In this document: piece by piece, positions 27,859 through 37,410 of the stretch
Position numbering within the stretch: position 1 is the stretch's first letter
Layout: each line of letters begins with the position of its first letter
DNA from: Craterilacuibacter sinensis
Lineage (GTDB): Bacteria > Pseudomonadota > Gammaproteobacteria > Burkholderiales > Chromobacteriaceae
DNA length: 64,000 bases
Direction of reading: 5' to 3'
Assembly: GCF_009831765.1 (NCBI RefSeq)
Contig: NZ_WSSB01000003.1
Location: 62,001-126,000 of the forward strand
The notes under the pieces: model-generated
What the model saw: only the letters and a program-made list of their open reading frames with translations
The model's database searches: none
What the model was told of the DNA's origin: nothing
Translations under genes and position numbers: made by a program

Positions 27859-28653
27859 TCAAAGCCTCCGCAAACGCTCGACGACGGCTGGGCTGTCCAG
27901 CGTCACCATCATGGCATCGCGCGCACTCAGTTCAACAACGTTGCCGGCCTTGCCTGCAGGGGTGGCCGCAATTTCCGGCCGGCGTGCGAAAACCGCCGCG
28001 CCACCATGTACCGGCGTATTGTGTGCGGCCAGTACGATTACATCCGGTGCCAGCGTGCGCCATGCCTCGCGCGACAGGGTTTTGTAGCCCTTGATCTGGC
28101 CGGCTGCATTCACGCCACCGGCGGCACGGATGAGCGTGTCGGCCGGCGTGCCGCTGCCGGCTACCATGGCGCCATCGTAGCTGATCAGGTAGCGGCGCCC
28201 ATTGGCTGGGCGCGTGCCCATTTTTGTTTGCCAGTCACGTGCCAGGGTCGCGGCAGCAGCCGGTTTGCCGACCAGCGTGCCGACCCGCTGTATCGCCTGG
28301 GCAAAGTCACTGCCGTCCTCGGCCAGTGAGACTTCTTCGGCGCGTACACCGATGCGCTGTAGTTGCTGCCAGATGCCCGGCGGCTGCGCGGCGGCGCTGC
28401 CCAGTACCAGCGTCGGCCGGGCGCGGGCGATGGTTTCGGCCGAGAGTGAGCGGACAAAACCGATTTCGCCCGCATGCGCAAGTTCCGGCATGCGGCTTGA
28501 ACGGTCGCGTCCGACGACTTCGCCAGCCGCACCCAGCGCGACCACGATTTCGGCTACATCACTGCTGACTACGACCAGACGTTCTGCCGCCTGTAAGGGC
28601 AGGGTGAATGACAAGGCCGCCAGTGTCAGCGTCCGGTTTACCCATTTATGCAT
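27859..28653 (-). CDS. hmuT: Periplasmic heme-binding protein
   Basis: 264 residues with a signal peptide (NRTLTLAALSFTLPLQAAE, cut about residue 23). The fold is the helical-backbone type III binding protein: LVVVSSDVAEIVVALGA at the start and VGRDRSSRMPE after it. GGAGAG precedes ATG 28653. It carries heme from the receptor HmuR to HmuUV; the start overlaps hmuS by 8 bases. Confidence 0.9.
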   Translation of the reverse strand: MHKWVNRTLTLAALSFTLPLQAAERLVVVSSDVAEIVVALGAAGEVVGRDRSSRMPELAHAGEIGFVRSLSAETIARARPTLVLGSAAAQPPGIWQQLQRIGVRAEEVSLAEDGSDFAQAIQRVGTLVGKPAAAATLARDWQTKMGTRPANGRRYLISYDGAMVAGSGTPADTLIRAAGGVNAAGQIKGYKTLSREAWRTLAPDVIVLAAHNTPVHGGAAVFARRPEIAATPAGKAGNVVELSARDAMMVTLDSPAVVERLRRL

Positions 28654-29692
28654 CGTCGCTCTCCAGTGGCAGCAGTTCGCCCAGCAGTTTGCGCCATTCG
28701 ATGCGCTCGCTTTGGCCGGGTTTGCGTTCGCCAAAGAATGTCACCAGTGATTCGCCCGCTTCGTTGAATAACTCCAGCGAGGTCACCGCGCCAGTGTCGC
28801 CCGGTTTGTGGGTCACCCAGGCTTCGGTGATCAGATCGGTGCGCAGGCGCAGCTTGAACTGTGCATCCAGTACATTCAGCCAGTTGCCGACAACCTTGAC
28901 TTCATGTAGCGGGCCGGTGTGGATCTGGATGATGCCGCCATTGCCGGCAAACACCATAATCGGCAGGCCAATGGCCGCGGTACGGCGTAGCAAAACTTCC
29001 ACGGCATCGGTACGGACTTGCCAGGCCTGTCCGGGCGGCGCAAGCCGGAAAGCTTGCTGGCGCGACAGTCCGTAGCGCCGCAGCAAGGGATGAAAAGCGT
29101 GTACATCGCCAAGGGCCAGCCAGTCGCGCTGGAATGCGGCAATGTCTATATCGCTGCTGGCAGCCTTGCTCTGCACCACCGTCGCCGCGTCTAGCTGCAG
29201 TGCTGTACGCGGGCAGGCAAAGCGCTCACGCAACGCATCGAATGCAGCGATATTGCTGCTGTCGCTCAGGAATACCTTTTGGATTGCATGTCCGTTACGG
29301 TCAAAGAACTGCAGCGCGCGCCTGATGCCTTCTGTACCCGCCGTGACTTGCGCATAAGCATGCGCCCAGCCGAACAGGAAAAAGCGCAGGTCGATCACCG
29401 GGTTGATGGCCAGGCCTACTTTGCCGTCGAACTGCACATTGCCGTAGTGGCCGGTCAACTCATGGACGCAGGCACTGTTGTGTGCCAGTGCGGTCACTTC
29501 GCCCAAGGCCGCGATGGCGGACAGCAAGGCCGGCCAGTCTGAAGTATCCAGCCGGGTAGCGGCCGGGTCGGCATGCACCAGTTCGCATTCGGTGATGCCC
29601 AGTTGTGCCGCGGTGTCGCGCGGGTAAAGTGCGCCTTCCTGTGCGCGTAACAGCGCCAGTTGGGCCATCAGGTTCGGTGGTGCGGTTTCCAT
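28646..29692 (-). CDS. hmuS: Hemin-degrading/heme-trafficking factor
   Basis: 348 residues of the HemS/ChuS/HmuS family, built from two similar halves (about 20-175 and 195-340; compare QKVFLSDSSNIAAFDAL with the second-half GPLHEVKVVGNWLNVLD). Members bind incoming heme in the cytoplasm and, in some cases, open it with oxygen. AAGGAG lies before the ATG. Position in the hmuRSTUV order supports the call. Confidence 0.92.
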   Translation of the reverse strand: METAPPNLMAQLALLRAQEGALYPRDTAAQLGITECELVHADPAATRLDTSDWPALLSAIAALGEVTALAHNSACVHELTGHYGNVQFDGKVGLAINPVIDLRFFLFGWAHAYAQVTAGTEGIRRALQFFDRNGHAIQKVFLSDSSNIAAFDALRERFACPRTALQLDAATVVQSKAASSDIDIAAFQRDWLALGDVHAFHPLLRRYGLSRQQAFRLAPPGQAWQVRTDAVEVLLRRTAAIGLPIMVFAGNGGIIQIHTGPLHEVKVVGNWLNVLDAQFKLRLRTDLITEAWVTHKPGDTGAVTSLELFNEAGESLVTFFGERKPGQSERIEWRKLLGELLPLESDDA

Positions 29693-29733
29693 TCGTGTTC
29701 TCCTTGTTTTTTCGGTCAGGTCAGTACTGCCGC

Positions 29734-31947
29734 TTAAAAGCTGTAGTTGTAGCTGGCGCTAAAGTTGCGCCCGGGTTGGGTGTAGCGCTCAAGTACCGCA
29801 TCGCCTGCGCTCAGTCCGCGTACGTCGGCGCTATTCCAGTACTTGCGGTCGGTCAGGTTGAAAATGCCGGCCCGTACGGTGTGGTGCTTATCCGCTTGCC
29901 AATAGGCGGTCAGATCCAGTGTCGCGTAAGCGGGCGTCTTGAACTGGTGCGCTTCTGCAACACGGCGTTTTTGGGATACGGCTTTGACAAAGGCCTCGGC
30001 GCCCCATGTTTCGCTGTCGTAGCGCAGGCCGGCAACGGCCGTTAGCGGGGCGACCGAGTTCAGGGGGCGATCGTCGGTTTCATTGCTGCCCTGTGCCCAG
30101 GCTACGCTGCCCGCCAGACGCCAGCCGGGTGCAAAGCGCCAGCCTGCCTTGGCTTCTACGCCATGGATGCGGACTTTGCCGATATTCTGGTACTGGGATT
30201 CAAAACTGCCCGGACGGGTGCTGCTGCCGATACCGTTGCCGTTGCTGTCGCCTTGCAAGGTGACCAGTTCGATAAAGTCGCGGTAATGATTGGCGTAGGC
30301 GGTCAGGCCAAAATCGGCATGCTGCCAGTTGCCCTTGAGCCCCAACTCGATGCCACGGCTGGTTTCGGAGTGGAGATTCGGGTTGGCCACGACTTCGTAA
30401 CCGTGGGCATGGTTGGCATACACCATATTGGCATCGTCAAATGGCGGTGCTCTAAACCCGGTAGAGAGCTGTAAAAAGCCGGTGTAATGTTCGGCAAACG
30501 GCAGCGCCAGACCAAACTTGGGGGAGAAGGCATTGTCGCTGAACGAGGGGGCCGCACCGTCAGGGTTGGCGTTCAGATAAGCCTGATCGGTGTGGGCGCG
30601 CATGCGGTAGTAGTCCCAGCGCAGGCTGGGCGAGGCGACAAGCCCGCTGGCGAAGCGGATTTCATCTTGCACGAATACACCTACGCGATCGGATGTGCTG
30701 TCCGGGAAGGTCTTGCTGGGGAAGGTTTCGCCGGCGATGACGTTGCTGCTGCTGCCGTTGGCCTTGATCTCTACTTTGTCGCGCGGGCGGCTGGTGTCGG
30801 TACGGCTGGCATCCAGCCCCCATGCCAGCTGGTGGGTGAGGCCGGCCAGATCGAATTGCTGGCGGGCGTCGAGTGTCAGGCCTTTGCTTTGCTGTTCAAA
30901 GCCGTAATTGGAAATGCGGCGTGCGCCATTGCTGCGCCATTCAATGCTGTCATCGCTATTGTCGAGCTTCTGGGTATAGAGCTTGACCGATAGCTGGTCG
31001 AATACACCGATATCGTCAGCCTGCCAGGCCAGCGAAATACGATCACGTGCCACGGTGTCGGCCGCGTTCATTTGCAGGATGCCTGCGCTGTACTTGTCAG
31101 CGGTAGTGCGTGCGCTGATTACATCGGTATCGGTCTGGCGCCGGTAGTGGTCCAGTGCCAGCTCCAGCCGCTGACCCGCCACGGGCTGCCAGCCAAGCTT
31201 GGCCAGTACGCTGTCGCTCGTCCAGTCCTGCGGGTTGGGCGTGGTGCGGTTTTTGGCGCTATCTGGATTGCTTGCACTGTTGCTGCCCTGGTTGCGGGTC
31301 TCATGGCCACGGCGATGGGTCGCGACCAGCATCGCATCTGTGTTCTCGCCCTTGAGTGCCAGTCTGGCGCTCAGACCGGTCGAGTTGTCGGCACTGCTGC
31401 CGAACAGCTTGACGTCACCGCCCATGTTTTCACCGGTTTGCAGCAAGTCTTCGGCTTGCAATGTGCGATAGCCGACTACGCCACCGATGGCGTCCGAGCC
31501 GTACAGGCTGGAAAACGGCCCTTTGACGATATCGATCGCACGCAAGGTTTCCAGATCGAGGTAGTCGCGACCGGAAGTAAAGCCGTTGGCATTGCCGCCG
31601 CCGGCGTAGGCATCCGGCAGGCGAATGCCGTCGACCAGCATCAGAATGCGGTTGCCGTCAATGCCGCGGATGGTATAGCCGGCATTGCCGCGGCGGGCAG
31701 GGTCGCTGGCAACTTCGACACCGGGCTCGTACTTGACGGCCTCGGCGATATCGCCTGCCAGCGTTGCATCCAGCTTGTGGCGCGATACAACCACCGCATT
31801 GGGGGCCGTTTCAGCCAGTACTTTTGCTGTGCGGTGGGCGGTAACTTCGACGGTTTCCAGTCTATCGAGCTGGACCGATGTTTCGGCAAAAGCCGGCCAT
31901 GCCGAGGCAAGGCCGATCAGTAATGGGGTCAGATGAAAGCGGGCCAT
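29734..31947 (-). CDS. hmuR: TonB-dependent heme receptor
   Basis: 737 residues of outer-membrane receptor. It has a signal peptide (to about residue 21, AFA), a TonB box-like stretch LETVEVTA, and a plug domain with NAGYTIRGIDGNRILMLVDG. Then comes a 22-strand barrel ending in an aromatic residue (SYNYSF). FRAPPFDD and NPNL with a histidine pair between them (ANHAHGYE) are the heme-receptor signature. It brings heme across the outer membrane using ExbBD-TonB energy; those genes are not in the window. Confidence 0.95.
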   Translation of the reverse strand: MARFHLTPLLIGLASAWPAFAETSVQLDRLETVEVTAHRTAKVLAETAPNAVVVSRHKLDATLAGDIAEAVKYEPGVEVASDPARRGNAGYTIRGIDGNRILMLVDGIRLPDAYAGGGNANGFTSGRDYLDLETLRAIDIVKGPFSSLYGSDAIGGVVGYRTLQAEDLLQTGENMGGDVKLFGSSADNSTGLSARLALKGENTDAMLVATHRRGHETRNQGSNSASNPDSAKNRTTPNPQDWTSDSVLAKLGWQPVAGQRLELALDHYRRQTDTDVISARTTADKYSAGILQMNAADTVARDRISLAWQADDIGVFDQLSVKLYTQKLDNSDDSIEWRSNGARRISNYGFEQQSKGLTLDARQQFDLAGLTHQLAWGLDASRTDTSRPRDKVEIKANGSSSNVIAGETFPSKTFPDSTSDRVGVFVQDEIRFASGLVASPSLRWDYYRMRAHTDQAYLNANPDGAAPSFSDNAFSPKFGLALPFAEHYTGFLQLSTGFRAPPFDDANMVYANHAHGYEVVANPNLHSETSRGIELGLKGNWQHADFGLTAYANHYRDFIELVTLQGDSNGNGIGSSTRPGSFESQYQNIGKVRIHGVEAKAGWRFAPGWRLAGSVAWAQGSNETDDRPLNSVAPLTAVAGLRYDSETWGAEAFVKAVSQKRRVAEAHQFKTPAYATLDLTAYWQADKHHTVRAGIFNLTDRKYWNSADVRGLSAGDAVLERYTQPGRNFSASYNYSF

Positions 31948-32008
31948 GCAAACTCCCTGGCGGGTTGTTGGCTGGCTGGCGCAAACGCGGGCTGGCTGGG
32001 TGAATAGG

Positions 32009-32023
32009 GCGGGAGGGTCCCGC
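32009..32023 (-). other. Short hairpin between hemP and hmuR
   Basis: GCGGGA-GGG-TCCCGC, a 6-bp GC stem in the 81-base gap between hemP and hmuR. It has no T-run on the minus strand, so it is more likely an mRNA processing or stability element than a full terminator. It could make hemP more abundant than the genes after it. Confidence 0.35.
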
Positions 32024-32028
32024 GAGGA

Positions 32029-32193
32029 CTATTTGGTGAGAATCAACTTGTTATTGCTGGTCAGGCTGAGGCGATAGACCTCGCCGGCATGTTCTATTTT
32101 GATTTCCCGGGTATGGCTGAACAGCTGCTGGCTTTGTAAGGCCGGTGTGCTTGTCGGGATGGTGAGGGCTGGGTTAACGCGCGGTTTGTTCAT
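32029..32193 (-). CDS. hemP: Hemin uptake protein HemP
   Basis: A 54-residue protein of the HemP/HmuP family. The C-terminal HTREIKIEHAGEVYRLSLT and NNKLILTK are diagnostic. ATG 32193 has AAAGG 7 bases upstream. HmuP-type proteins help to activate the heme receptor gene in other bacteria, in addition to Fur. It is the first gene after the Fur-box promoter. Confidence 0.92.
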   Translation of the reverse strand: MNKPRVNPALTIPTSTPALQSQQLFSHTREIKIEHAGEVYRLSLTSNNKLILTK

Positions 32194-32216
32194 GTTGCGA
32201 CCTTTATTTTGATTTC

Positions 32217-32249
32217 GCAAATGATAATGATTCTCAGTAAGAAGTGCAA
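32217..32249 (-). promoter_or_regulatory. hemP-hmu promoter overlapped by a Fur box
   Basis: On the minus strand, TTGCAC (32244-32249) and TATCAT (32221-32226) are 17 bases apart. The 19-bp Fur-box-like sequence at 32217-32235 matches the palindromic consensus at 15 of 19 positions and covers the -10. Fur with iron bound should repress heme uptake. Confidence 0.8.
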
Positions 32250-32256
32250 TTGTTAG

Positions 32257-32292
32257 TTGTTATTGTTGCAAATGAGACACATTATCATTTAG
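32257..32292 (+). promoter_or_regulatory. hutW promoter with a weaker Fur box
   Basis: TTGTTA (32257-32262) and CATTAT (32280-32285) are 17 bases apart on the plus strand. The stretch 32274-32292 matches the Fur consensus at about 11 of 19 positions, with the core ATTATCATT intact. It overlaps the -10 and starts 39 bases after the stronger Fur box, so both divergent operons may be co-repressed. Confidence 0.6.
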
Positions 32293-32347
32293 CCTAGAGA
32301 GGCCAGCCACCGCCAGCACGTCATTTTTCCGTCCAACTGGAGACTTC

Positions 32348-33667
32348 ATGGCTGACGCCTCATCTGCTGTACTACCTTTTTCCACCCGCCGTGCATTGAT
32401 GCCGATGTGGGGGCAGAGCCCGCTGGCACCAAGCCAGTGGCCGGAGCGCTGGTCGCAACTGCAAGCGGCAACCCTGCCGGATAATGCCCTTGCCTATGTT
32501 CATATCCCTTTTTGTGCCAACCACTGCGTTTTCTGCGGCTTTTACCGCAATGGCTGGAACCCTGAATCGGCTCGCCGCTATACCGACCGCCTGATCGCTG
32601 AACTGGAGGCGGATGCCGCCAGACGTGCACCCGGTGGCAGCATCCAGGCCCTGTATCTGGGGGGCGGTACGCCGACCCTGCTTGCGGCAGAAGATCTGGC
32701 GCGCTTGCTGGACGCACTGCGCGCTACGCTGCCGCTGAGCGATGACTGCGAGATCACCGTCGAGGGGCGCATCTCGCATTTCACCCCGGAGAAGGTGGAT
32801 GCTTGCCTTGCCAGCGGAGCCAACCGTTTCTCGATTGGCGTGCAGACTTTTGATTCGGCCATCCGCCGTCGGCTCGGCCGCAAACATCCGGGGGATGAGG
32901 CGGCTGATTATCTTGCCTGGCTGGCTGCTTATAGCGGGCAGGTTGTCGTTGCCGACCTGATTTTCGGTTTGCCGGGGCAAAGCGAAGCAATCTGGCGGCG
33001 AGACCTTGAAATCGCTCTCGGGCTTGGCCTTGCCGGGCTTGATGTTTACGCCTTCAACCTGATGCCGCAATTGCCGATTGTGCGCATGATAGAAAAAGGT
33101 GCCTTTCCGCCAGCCCCCGGGCTTGCCGAGCAATTGCAGCAATACCGCATTGCATGCCAGCTATTTGCCGATGCCGGCTGGGCGCAGTTATCGAATAGCC
33201 ATTTTGGCACGCCGGATGGTGGTGAGCGTAACCGTTACAACCTGGCCATCAAGTCGGGTGCGCCCTGTCTTGCTTTTGGTGCCGGTGCCGGCGGCAATCT
33301 GGCCGGTATCAGTTATGCGGTAGAGCCTGATCTGGCCCGCTATCTTGAGACGCCATCAGCACAAAAGCCGCTCGCCCGCATGGCACGCGCAGCGACGGGC
33401 AACCACTGGTTACCCGTCTTGCAAGGCGAAATCGAAACCGGATGCTTCAGGCTGGCGGCTTTGCCTCGCCCCGAACTGACCCTGCCGCTATTGCAGCATT
33501 GGGCGGGGCAGGGCCTGTTGTGGCTGGATGACTCGCATGCCCGCCTGACAACGGAAGGTCGTTTCTGGGGCCCCACCATGATGCGGCAACTCGCCGATAC
33601 CTTGCAGCCGGCCAATCATGCCGGCCATGCCGTCGCGCTTCACCCCCATTGCACACGTAAGGACTAG
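32348..33667 (+). CDS. hutW: Heme anaerobic degradation radical SAM methyltransferase
   Basis: 439 residues related to HemW/HemN but of the ChuW/HutW branch. The radical-SAM cluster motif is Cys56-x3-Cys60-x2-Cys63 (FCANHCVFC), followed by YLGGGTPT. In E. coli O157, ChuW opens the heme ring without oxygen by a radical methyl transfer, giving a linear tetrapyrrole and free iron. Its place next to hutX and opposite hmuRSTUV supports HutW over the tRNA-independent HemW/HemN enzymes. Confidence 0.92.
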   Translation: MADASSAVLPFSTRRALMPMWGQSPLAPSQWPERWSQLQAATLPDNALAYVHIPFCANHCVFCGFYRNGWNPESARRYTDRLIAELEADAARRAPGGSIQALYLGGGTPTLLAAEDLARLLDALRATLPLSDDCEITVEGRISHFTPEKVDACLASGANRFSIGVQTFDSAIRRRLGRKHPGDEAADYLAWLAAYSGQVVVADLIFGLPGQSEAIWRRDLEIALGLGLAGLDVYAFNLMPQLPIVRMIEKGAFPPAPGLAEQLQQYRIACQLFADAGWAQLSNSHFGTPDGGERNRYNLAIKSGAPCLAFGAGAGGNLAGISYAVEPDLARYLETPSAQKPLARMARAATGNHWLPVLQGEIETGCFRLAALPRPELTLPLLQHWAGQGLLWLDDSHARLTTEGRFWGPTMMRQLADTLQPANHAGHAVALHPHCTRKD

Positions 33668-33668
33668 T

Positions 33669-34169
33669 ATGACCAATACAAAACTGATCGAAATCAAGGA
33701 CCGTCTTTCCCGTAATCCCGGTGTCGTGCTGGAAGCCCTGGCCGAGAAAAGCGGTTTGAGCACGGCGGAAGTGATCGAGTGTCTGCCGGAATCCATGTGG
33801 AAAAAGCGCGCAGGCAGCGATTGCGTCGAGGTCTTGCAGGCTTTACCGGCATTAGGCGATGTGACGGTGATTGTGCATACCGCCGATGGCATTTTTGAGT
33901 TTGGCGGGCGTTTTCCCGAAGGTGAGACCGGCCATGGTTTCTACAATCTCAAGAACCATAGCGGGCTGCATGGTCATTTGCGCGCCAACCGCTGCCAGTG
34001 CATTTATCTGGTCGAGCGGCCGTTTATGGGGCGCGATAGCGCAAGCCTGCTCTTTACCAATCAGGAGGGCGGGATCATGTTCAAGGTGTTTGCCGGGCGA
34101 AATGCAGACGGGGCGCTGGATCCGCTGCAACTCGCCGCGCTACGCAAGCTGTGCGAGGCGACGGCATGA
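33669..34169 (+). CDS. hutX: Heme utilization cytosolic carrier protein
   Basis: 166 residues of the ChuX/HutX family (heme carrier with a HemS-half-like fold). IFEFGGRFPEGETGHGFYNL and GLHGHLRANRCQCIYLVERPF, shown only as the family-conserved core, are present. It starts 2 bases after hutW. Its job is to hold cytoplasmic heme or hand it to the degrading enzyme. Confidence 0.92.
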   Translation: MTNTKLIEIKDRLSRNPGVVLEALAEKSGLSTAEVIECLPESMWKKRAGSDCVEVLQALPALGDVTVIVHTADGIFEFGGRFPEGETGHGFYNLKNHSGLHGHLRANRCQCIYLVERPFMGRDSASLLFTNQEGGIMFKVFAGRNADGALDPLQLAALRKLCEATA

Positions 34170-34819
34170 ACGATTTGCTGATCTTTGGTGCCAGCCGGAA
34201 TAGTGGTTATTTGCTGGCACAGCAGGCTCGTGCGCAGGGTTTGAAGGTTGCCGCGCTGGCCCGTCCCGGACGGGGTGCAGGCCTGGCCGGGCTGGGTGTT
34301 ACGGTGGTAGAGGGTGATGCCTTCAATGCCGAGGATTGTTTGCGCGCACTGGCTTTGACACAGCCAAGGCAAGTCGTCAGCTTGCTGGGCGGCAAGGACA
34401 GTACGGGCCGGCGAATTGACGAGACCGGCAATATCAATGTGATTGCCGCGTGCGAGCAGTGCGGTGTTGAACGCGCCTTGCTGGTGACCAGCTTTGGTTG
34501 CGGTGACCTCGCGCCTTTGCTCTCTGCTCAGGCCGCCAGCTTGCTGGGAGAGGCGCTTGCTGCCAAAAGCCGCGCAGAAGTGCGCTGGCAACAAAGCCCG
34601 CTCGCGATCACGCTGTTGCGCCCCGGCGGGCTTAGCCACGCCCCAGCAAGCGGTCGCTGGCAGTTGCATGATGGCAGCCGTGGTAGCGGTGCGACGCTAG
34701 CCCGCGCCGATCTGGCTCTGGCCATTCTCGCGCTACTTGCCGACTCGGCAAGCGTAGGCCAAGTGCTGTGTGTGAGTGCGCGCGGGGCAGAAGATGGCGG
34801 GGCCATCGCAGATCGTTAA
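34166..34819 (+). CDS. NAD(P)-binding protein, ChuY-like anaerobilin reductase candidate
   Basis: 217 residues with a Rossmann start LLIFGASRNSGYLLAQQA and no membrane segment; VTSFGCGD and LRPGGL are NAD(P)H-binding-family features. The ATG overlaps the hutX stop. In E. coli O157, ChuY in the same position reduces the tetrapyrrole made by ChuW. Assignment here rests on operon order and fold, not on a specific active-site motif. Confidence 0.75.
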   Translation: MNDLLIFGASRNSGYLLAQQARAQGLKVAALARPGRGAGLAGLGVTVVEGDAFNAEDCLRALALTQPRQVVSLLGGKDSTGRRIDETGNINVIAACEQCGVERALLVTSFGCGDLAPLLSAQAASLLGEALAAKSRAEVRWQQSPLAITLLRPGGLSHAPASGRWQLHDGSRGSGATLARADLALAILALLADSASVGQVLCVSARGAEDGGAIADR

Positions 34820-34842
34820 TTAGTAAAATGCGGCGGTGTGAA

Positions 34843-34874
34843 AACAACAGCCCGGCTTTTGCCGGGCTGTTGTT
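34843..34874. terminator. Terminator between hutWXY-like operon and ygiQ
   Basis: A 14-bp perfect stem AACAACAGCCCGGC/GCCGGGCTGTTGTT with a TTTT loop, between two convergent genes. The tail is GTTGTTATAT, so either direction is served. Confidence 0.85.
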
Positions 34875-34891
34875 ATATGGAAGACGGCTAA

Positions 34892-37117
34892 TTAGCGCTT
34901 GCCGCTTTTGGGTGGCCGTCCTGCCGGTTTGCTGGTGTTGCGTGCGGTGGGCAGTTTTCTGTCCTGAGTCTGGCCATTGCTGCGGACACTGCCCGTCGCG
35001 CGACGCGGGTTGCCGGCTGGGCTCTGGCGCGGGCTGCCTTGCTTGCCAAAGCCTGGCTTGTCTTCGACACCCCATGGCGGCACCAGATGCTGCGGGCCAT
35101 TACCGATCAGGTCGGCGCGGCCCATATCTTCCAGTGCATTGCGTATGGTCGGCCAGTTTTTCGGGTCATGAAAACGCAGGAAGGCCTTGTGCAGGCGGCG
35201 GCGTGCCGGATCGCGCACTGCGTCGACTTTTTCCGAGCTGCGCGCCAGTTTTTTCAGCGGGTTGCGGCCGGTGTGCCACATGGTGGTGGCCAGCGCCATC
35301 GGCGTCGGGGTAAAGGTCTGCACCTGGTCCGGACGGAAGCCGTTGTCCTTGATCCACAGTGCCAGATTCAGCATGTCCTCGTCGCTGGTGCCCGGGTGGG
35401 CGGCGATAAAGTAGGGGATCAGATACTGCTTTTTGCCCGCCTGCTTGCTGTAGCGCTCGAACAGTTCCTTGAAGCGGTAGTAGCTGCCGATGCCCGGCTT
35501 CATCATCTTGGACAGCGTGCCTTCTTCGGTGTGCTCGGGCGCGATCTTCAGGTAGCCGCTGACATGGTGGGTCACCAGTTCCTTCACGTACTCGGGCGAG
35601 CGCACCGCCAGGTCATAGCGTACGCCCGAACCGATGGTCAGACGCTTGACGCCGGGCAGGGTGCGCGCCTTGCGGTAGAGCTGGATCAGCGGGCCATGGT
35701 CGGTGTTCATGTTCTCGCAGATGTCCGGATAGACGCAGGACAGGCGCCGGCATGAGGCCTCGATTTTTTCGTCCTTGCAGGTCAGGCGGTACATATTGGC
35801 AGTCGGGCCACCCAGATCGGAAATATGTCCGGTAAAGCCTTCGGTCTTGTCGCGGATTTCCTCGATTTCGCCCAGGATGCTGGCTTCCGAGCGGCTCTGG
35901 ATGATGCGGCCCTCGTGTTCGGTAATCGAGCAGAAGGTGCAGCCGCCAAAGCAGCCGCGCATGATATTGACCGAGAAGCGGATCATCTCCCACGCCGGAA
36001 TATTGGCGCCTTCATAGACCGGATGCGGGTTGCGTGCATAGTCCAGCCCGTACACATAATCCATTTCCGGTGTCGTCAGCGGAATCGGTGGCGGGTTCAT
36101 CCAGACATCGCGTTCGCCGTGGGTCTGCACCAGTGCGCGTGCATTACCGGGGTTGGATTCCAGATGCAGGGTGCGGCTGGCGTGGGCATACAGTACCGGG
36201 TCGTAGGCCACGGCTTCGAAAGCCGGGATGCGGATCACGGTCTTGGCGCGTTCGGCGCGGCGTGCGGCGAGGCGCTCTTCGCGGCTGACGATGCGGATGG
36301 TCTTGGGCGCATCCGGCGCAGCCGCGCTGTCGCAGGCCGCTTCTGTTGCCTGGGTAGTGTCGATATACGGGTTGATATGGCTGTCGATGCGGCCGGGCAC
36401 GTCGACCGTGCTGGAGTCCATTTCGGTCCAGCCTTCGGGCCGCCAGCCATAAGGCACCATAAAGGAGGTGCCGCGCACATCGCGGATATCGGCCAGACGC
36501 TCGCCGGCGGCGGCGCGGTGTGCCACTTCAACCAGTGCGCGCTCGGCGTTGCCGAACAGCAGCATGTCGGCCTTGGAGTACACCAGTGCCGACTGGCGCA
36601 CTTTTTCGCTCCAGTAGTCATACTGTGCGATGCGGCGTAAGGAGGCTTCGATGCCGCCGACCATGATGTCGGTGCCGGGATAGGCTTCGCGGCAACGCTG
36701 GGCATAGACGGCCACGGCGCGGTCCGGGCGCTTGCCGGCCACACCGGCGGCGGTGTAGGCATCGTCCGAACGGGGTTTGCGGTCAGCCGTGTAGTGGTTG
36801 ACCATCGAATCCATATTGCCGGCCGAGACGCCGAAAAACAGCCGTGGCTTGCCCAGTGCCTTGAAGTCTTCGGCCGAATGCCAGTCCGGCTGGCTGATAA
36901 TGCCGACCTTGAAGCCCTGGTCTTCCAGCAGGCGGCCTATCAGTGCCATGCCGAAGCTGGGGTGATCGATATAGGCGTCACCGGTCACCAGAATAATGTC
37001 GCACGCGTTCCAGCCTAGCTGCTTCATCTCGATGCGGCTCATAGGCAGGAAGGGGGCGCTTTTGTGTTTTTTATTGGAACGCAGGGCGTGGATGGGTGTG
37101 GTGGTGACGTCGGTCAT
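34892..37117 (-). CDS. YgiQ-family radical SAM protein
   Basis: 741 residues. An N-terminal cobalamin-binding-like domain starts [20 protein letters not shown]. The radical-SAM domain has CFGGCTFC (C-x3-C-x2-C) near the middle, followed by SITEHEG. The C-terminal tail (about the last 60 residues) is basic and low-complexity. Members of UPF0313/YgiQ are conserved across bacteria; their substrate is unknown. The long N-terminal part keeps family length. Confidence 0.9.
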   Translation of the reverse strand: MTDVTTTPIHALRSNKKHKSAPFLPMSRIEMKQLGWNACDIILVTGDAYIDHPSFGMALIGRLLEDQGFKVGIISQPDWHSAEDFKALGKPRLFFGVSAGNMDSMVNHYTADRKPRSDDAYTAAGVAGKRPDRAVAVYAQRCREAYPGTDIMVGGIEASLRRIAQYDYWSEKVRQSALVYSKADMLLFGNAERALVEVAHRAAAGERLADIRDVRGTSFMVPYGWRPEGWTEMDSSTVDVPGRIDSHINPYIDTTQATEAACDSAAAPDAPKTIRIVSREERLAARRAERAKTVIRIPAFEAVAYDPVLYAHASRTLHLESNPGNARALVQTHGERDVWMNPPPIPLTTPEMDYVYGLDYARNPHPVYEGANIPAWEMIRFSVNIMRGCFGGCTFCSITEHEGRIIQSRSEASILGEIEEIRDKTEGFTGHISDLGGPTANMYRLTCKDEKIEASCRRLSCVYPDICENMNTDHGPLIQLYRKARTLPGVKRLTIGSGVRYDLAVRSPEYVKELVTHHVSGYLKIAPEHTEEGTLSKMMKPGIGSYYRFKELFERYSKQAGKKQYLIPYFIAAHPGTSDEDMLNLALWIKDNGFRPDQVQTFTPTPMALATTMWHTGRNPLKKLARSSEKVDAVRDPARRRLHKAFLRFHDPKNWPTIRNALEDMGRADLIGNGPQHLVPPWGVEDKPGFGKQGSPRQSPAGNPRRATGSVRSNGQTQDRKLPTARNTSKPAGRPPKSGKR

Positions 37118-37410
37118 GGCTGGGCTTCAATTCGGCAAGGCGCGCATTGTGCCAGAAATGGCGGGTTTTTTCATGGTTTTTTGTTGATTTTCATTGACAT
37201 AGCCCTTTTTGGCTCAGGGTTAAAACTGTGCTTTGCCATGCTGTTGTTGTGTGCCTGACCGGGTTTTTGCCTGCCGTGCGCTCAATATTTCTTGTTATTT
37301 AGATACTTGTTACTACCTTTTATGGCGTAAACGTGTTTAAACTCACCGCCTTTGCTGCCCGCTGCTTCTTTTGCCACAGTGGGCGTGTATTTCATTTGGG
37401 AGTGATCTGC
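37118..37410. other. Divergent intergenic region, ygiQ to serine hydrolase
   Basis: 293 bases, AT-richer than its neighbours around 37160-37330 and holding runs of T. I see no hairpin, RNA gene or convincing -35/-10 pair. A possible in-frame TTG/ATG extension of the downstream gene from 37333 lacks a ribosome site. Confidence 0.4.
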
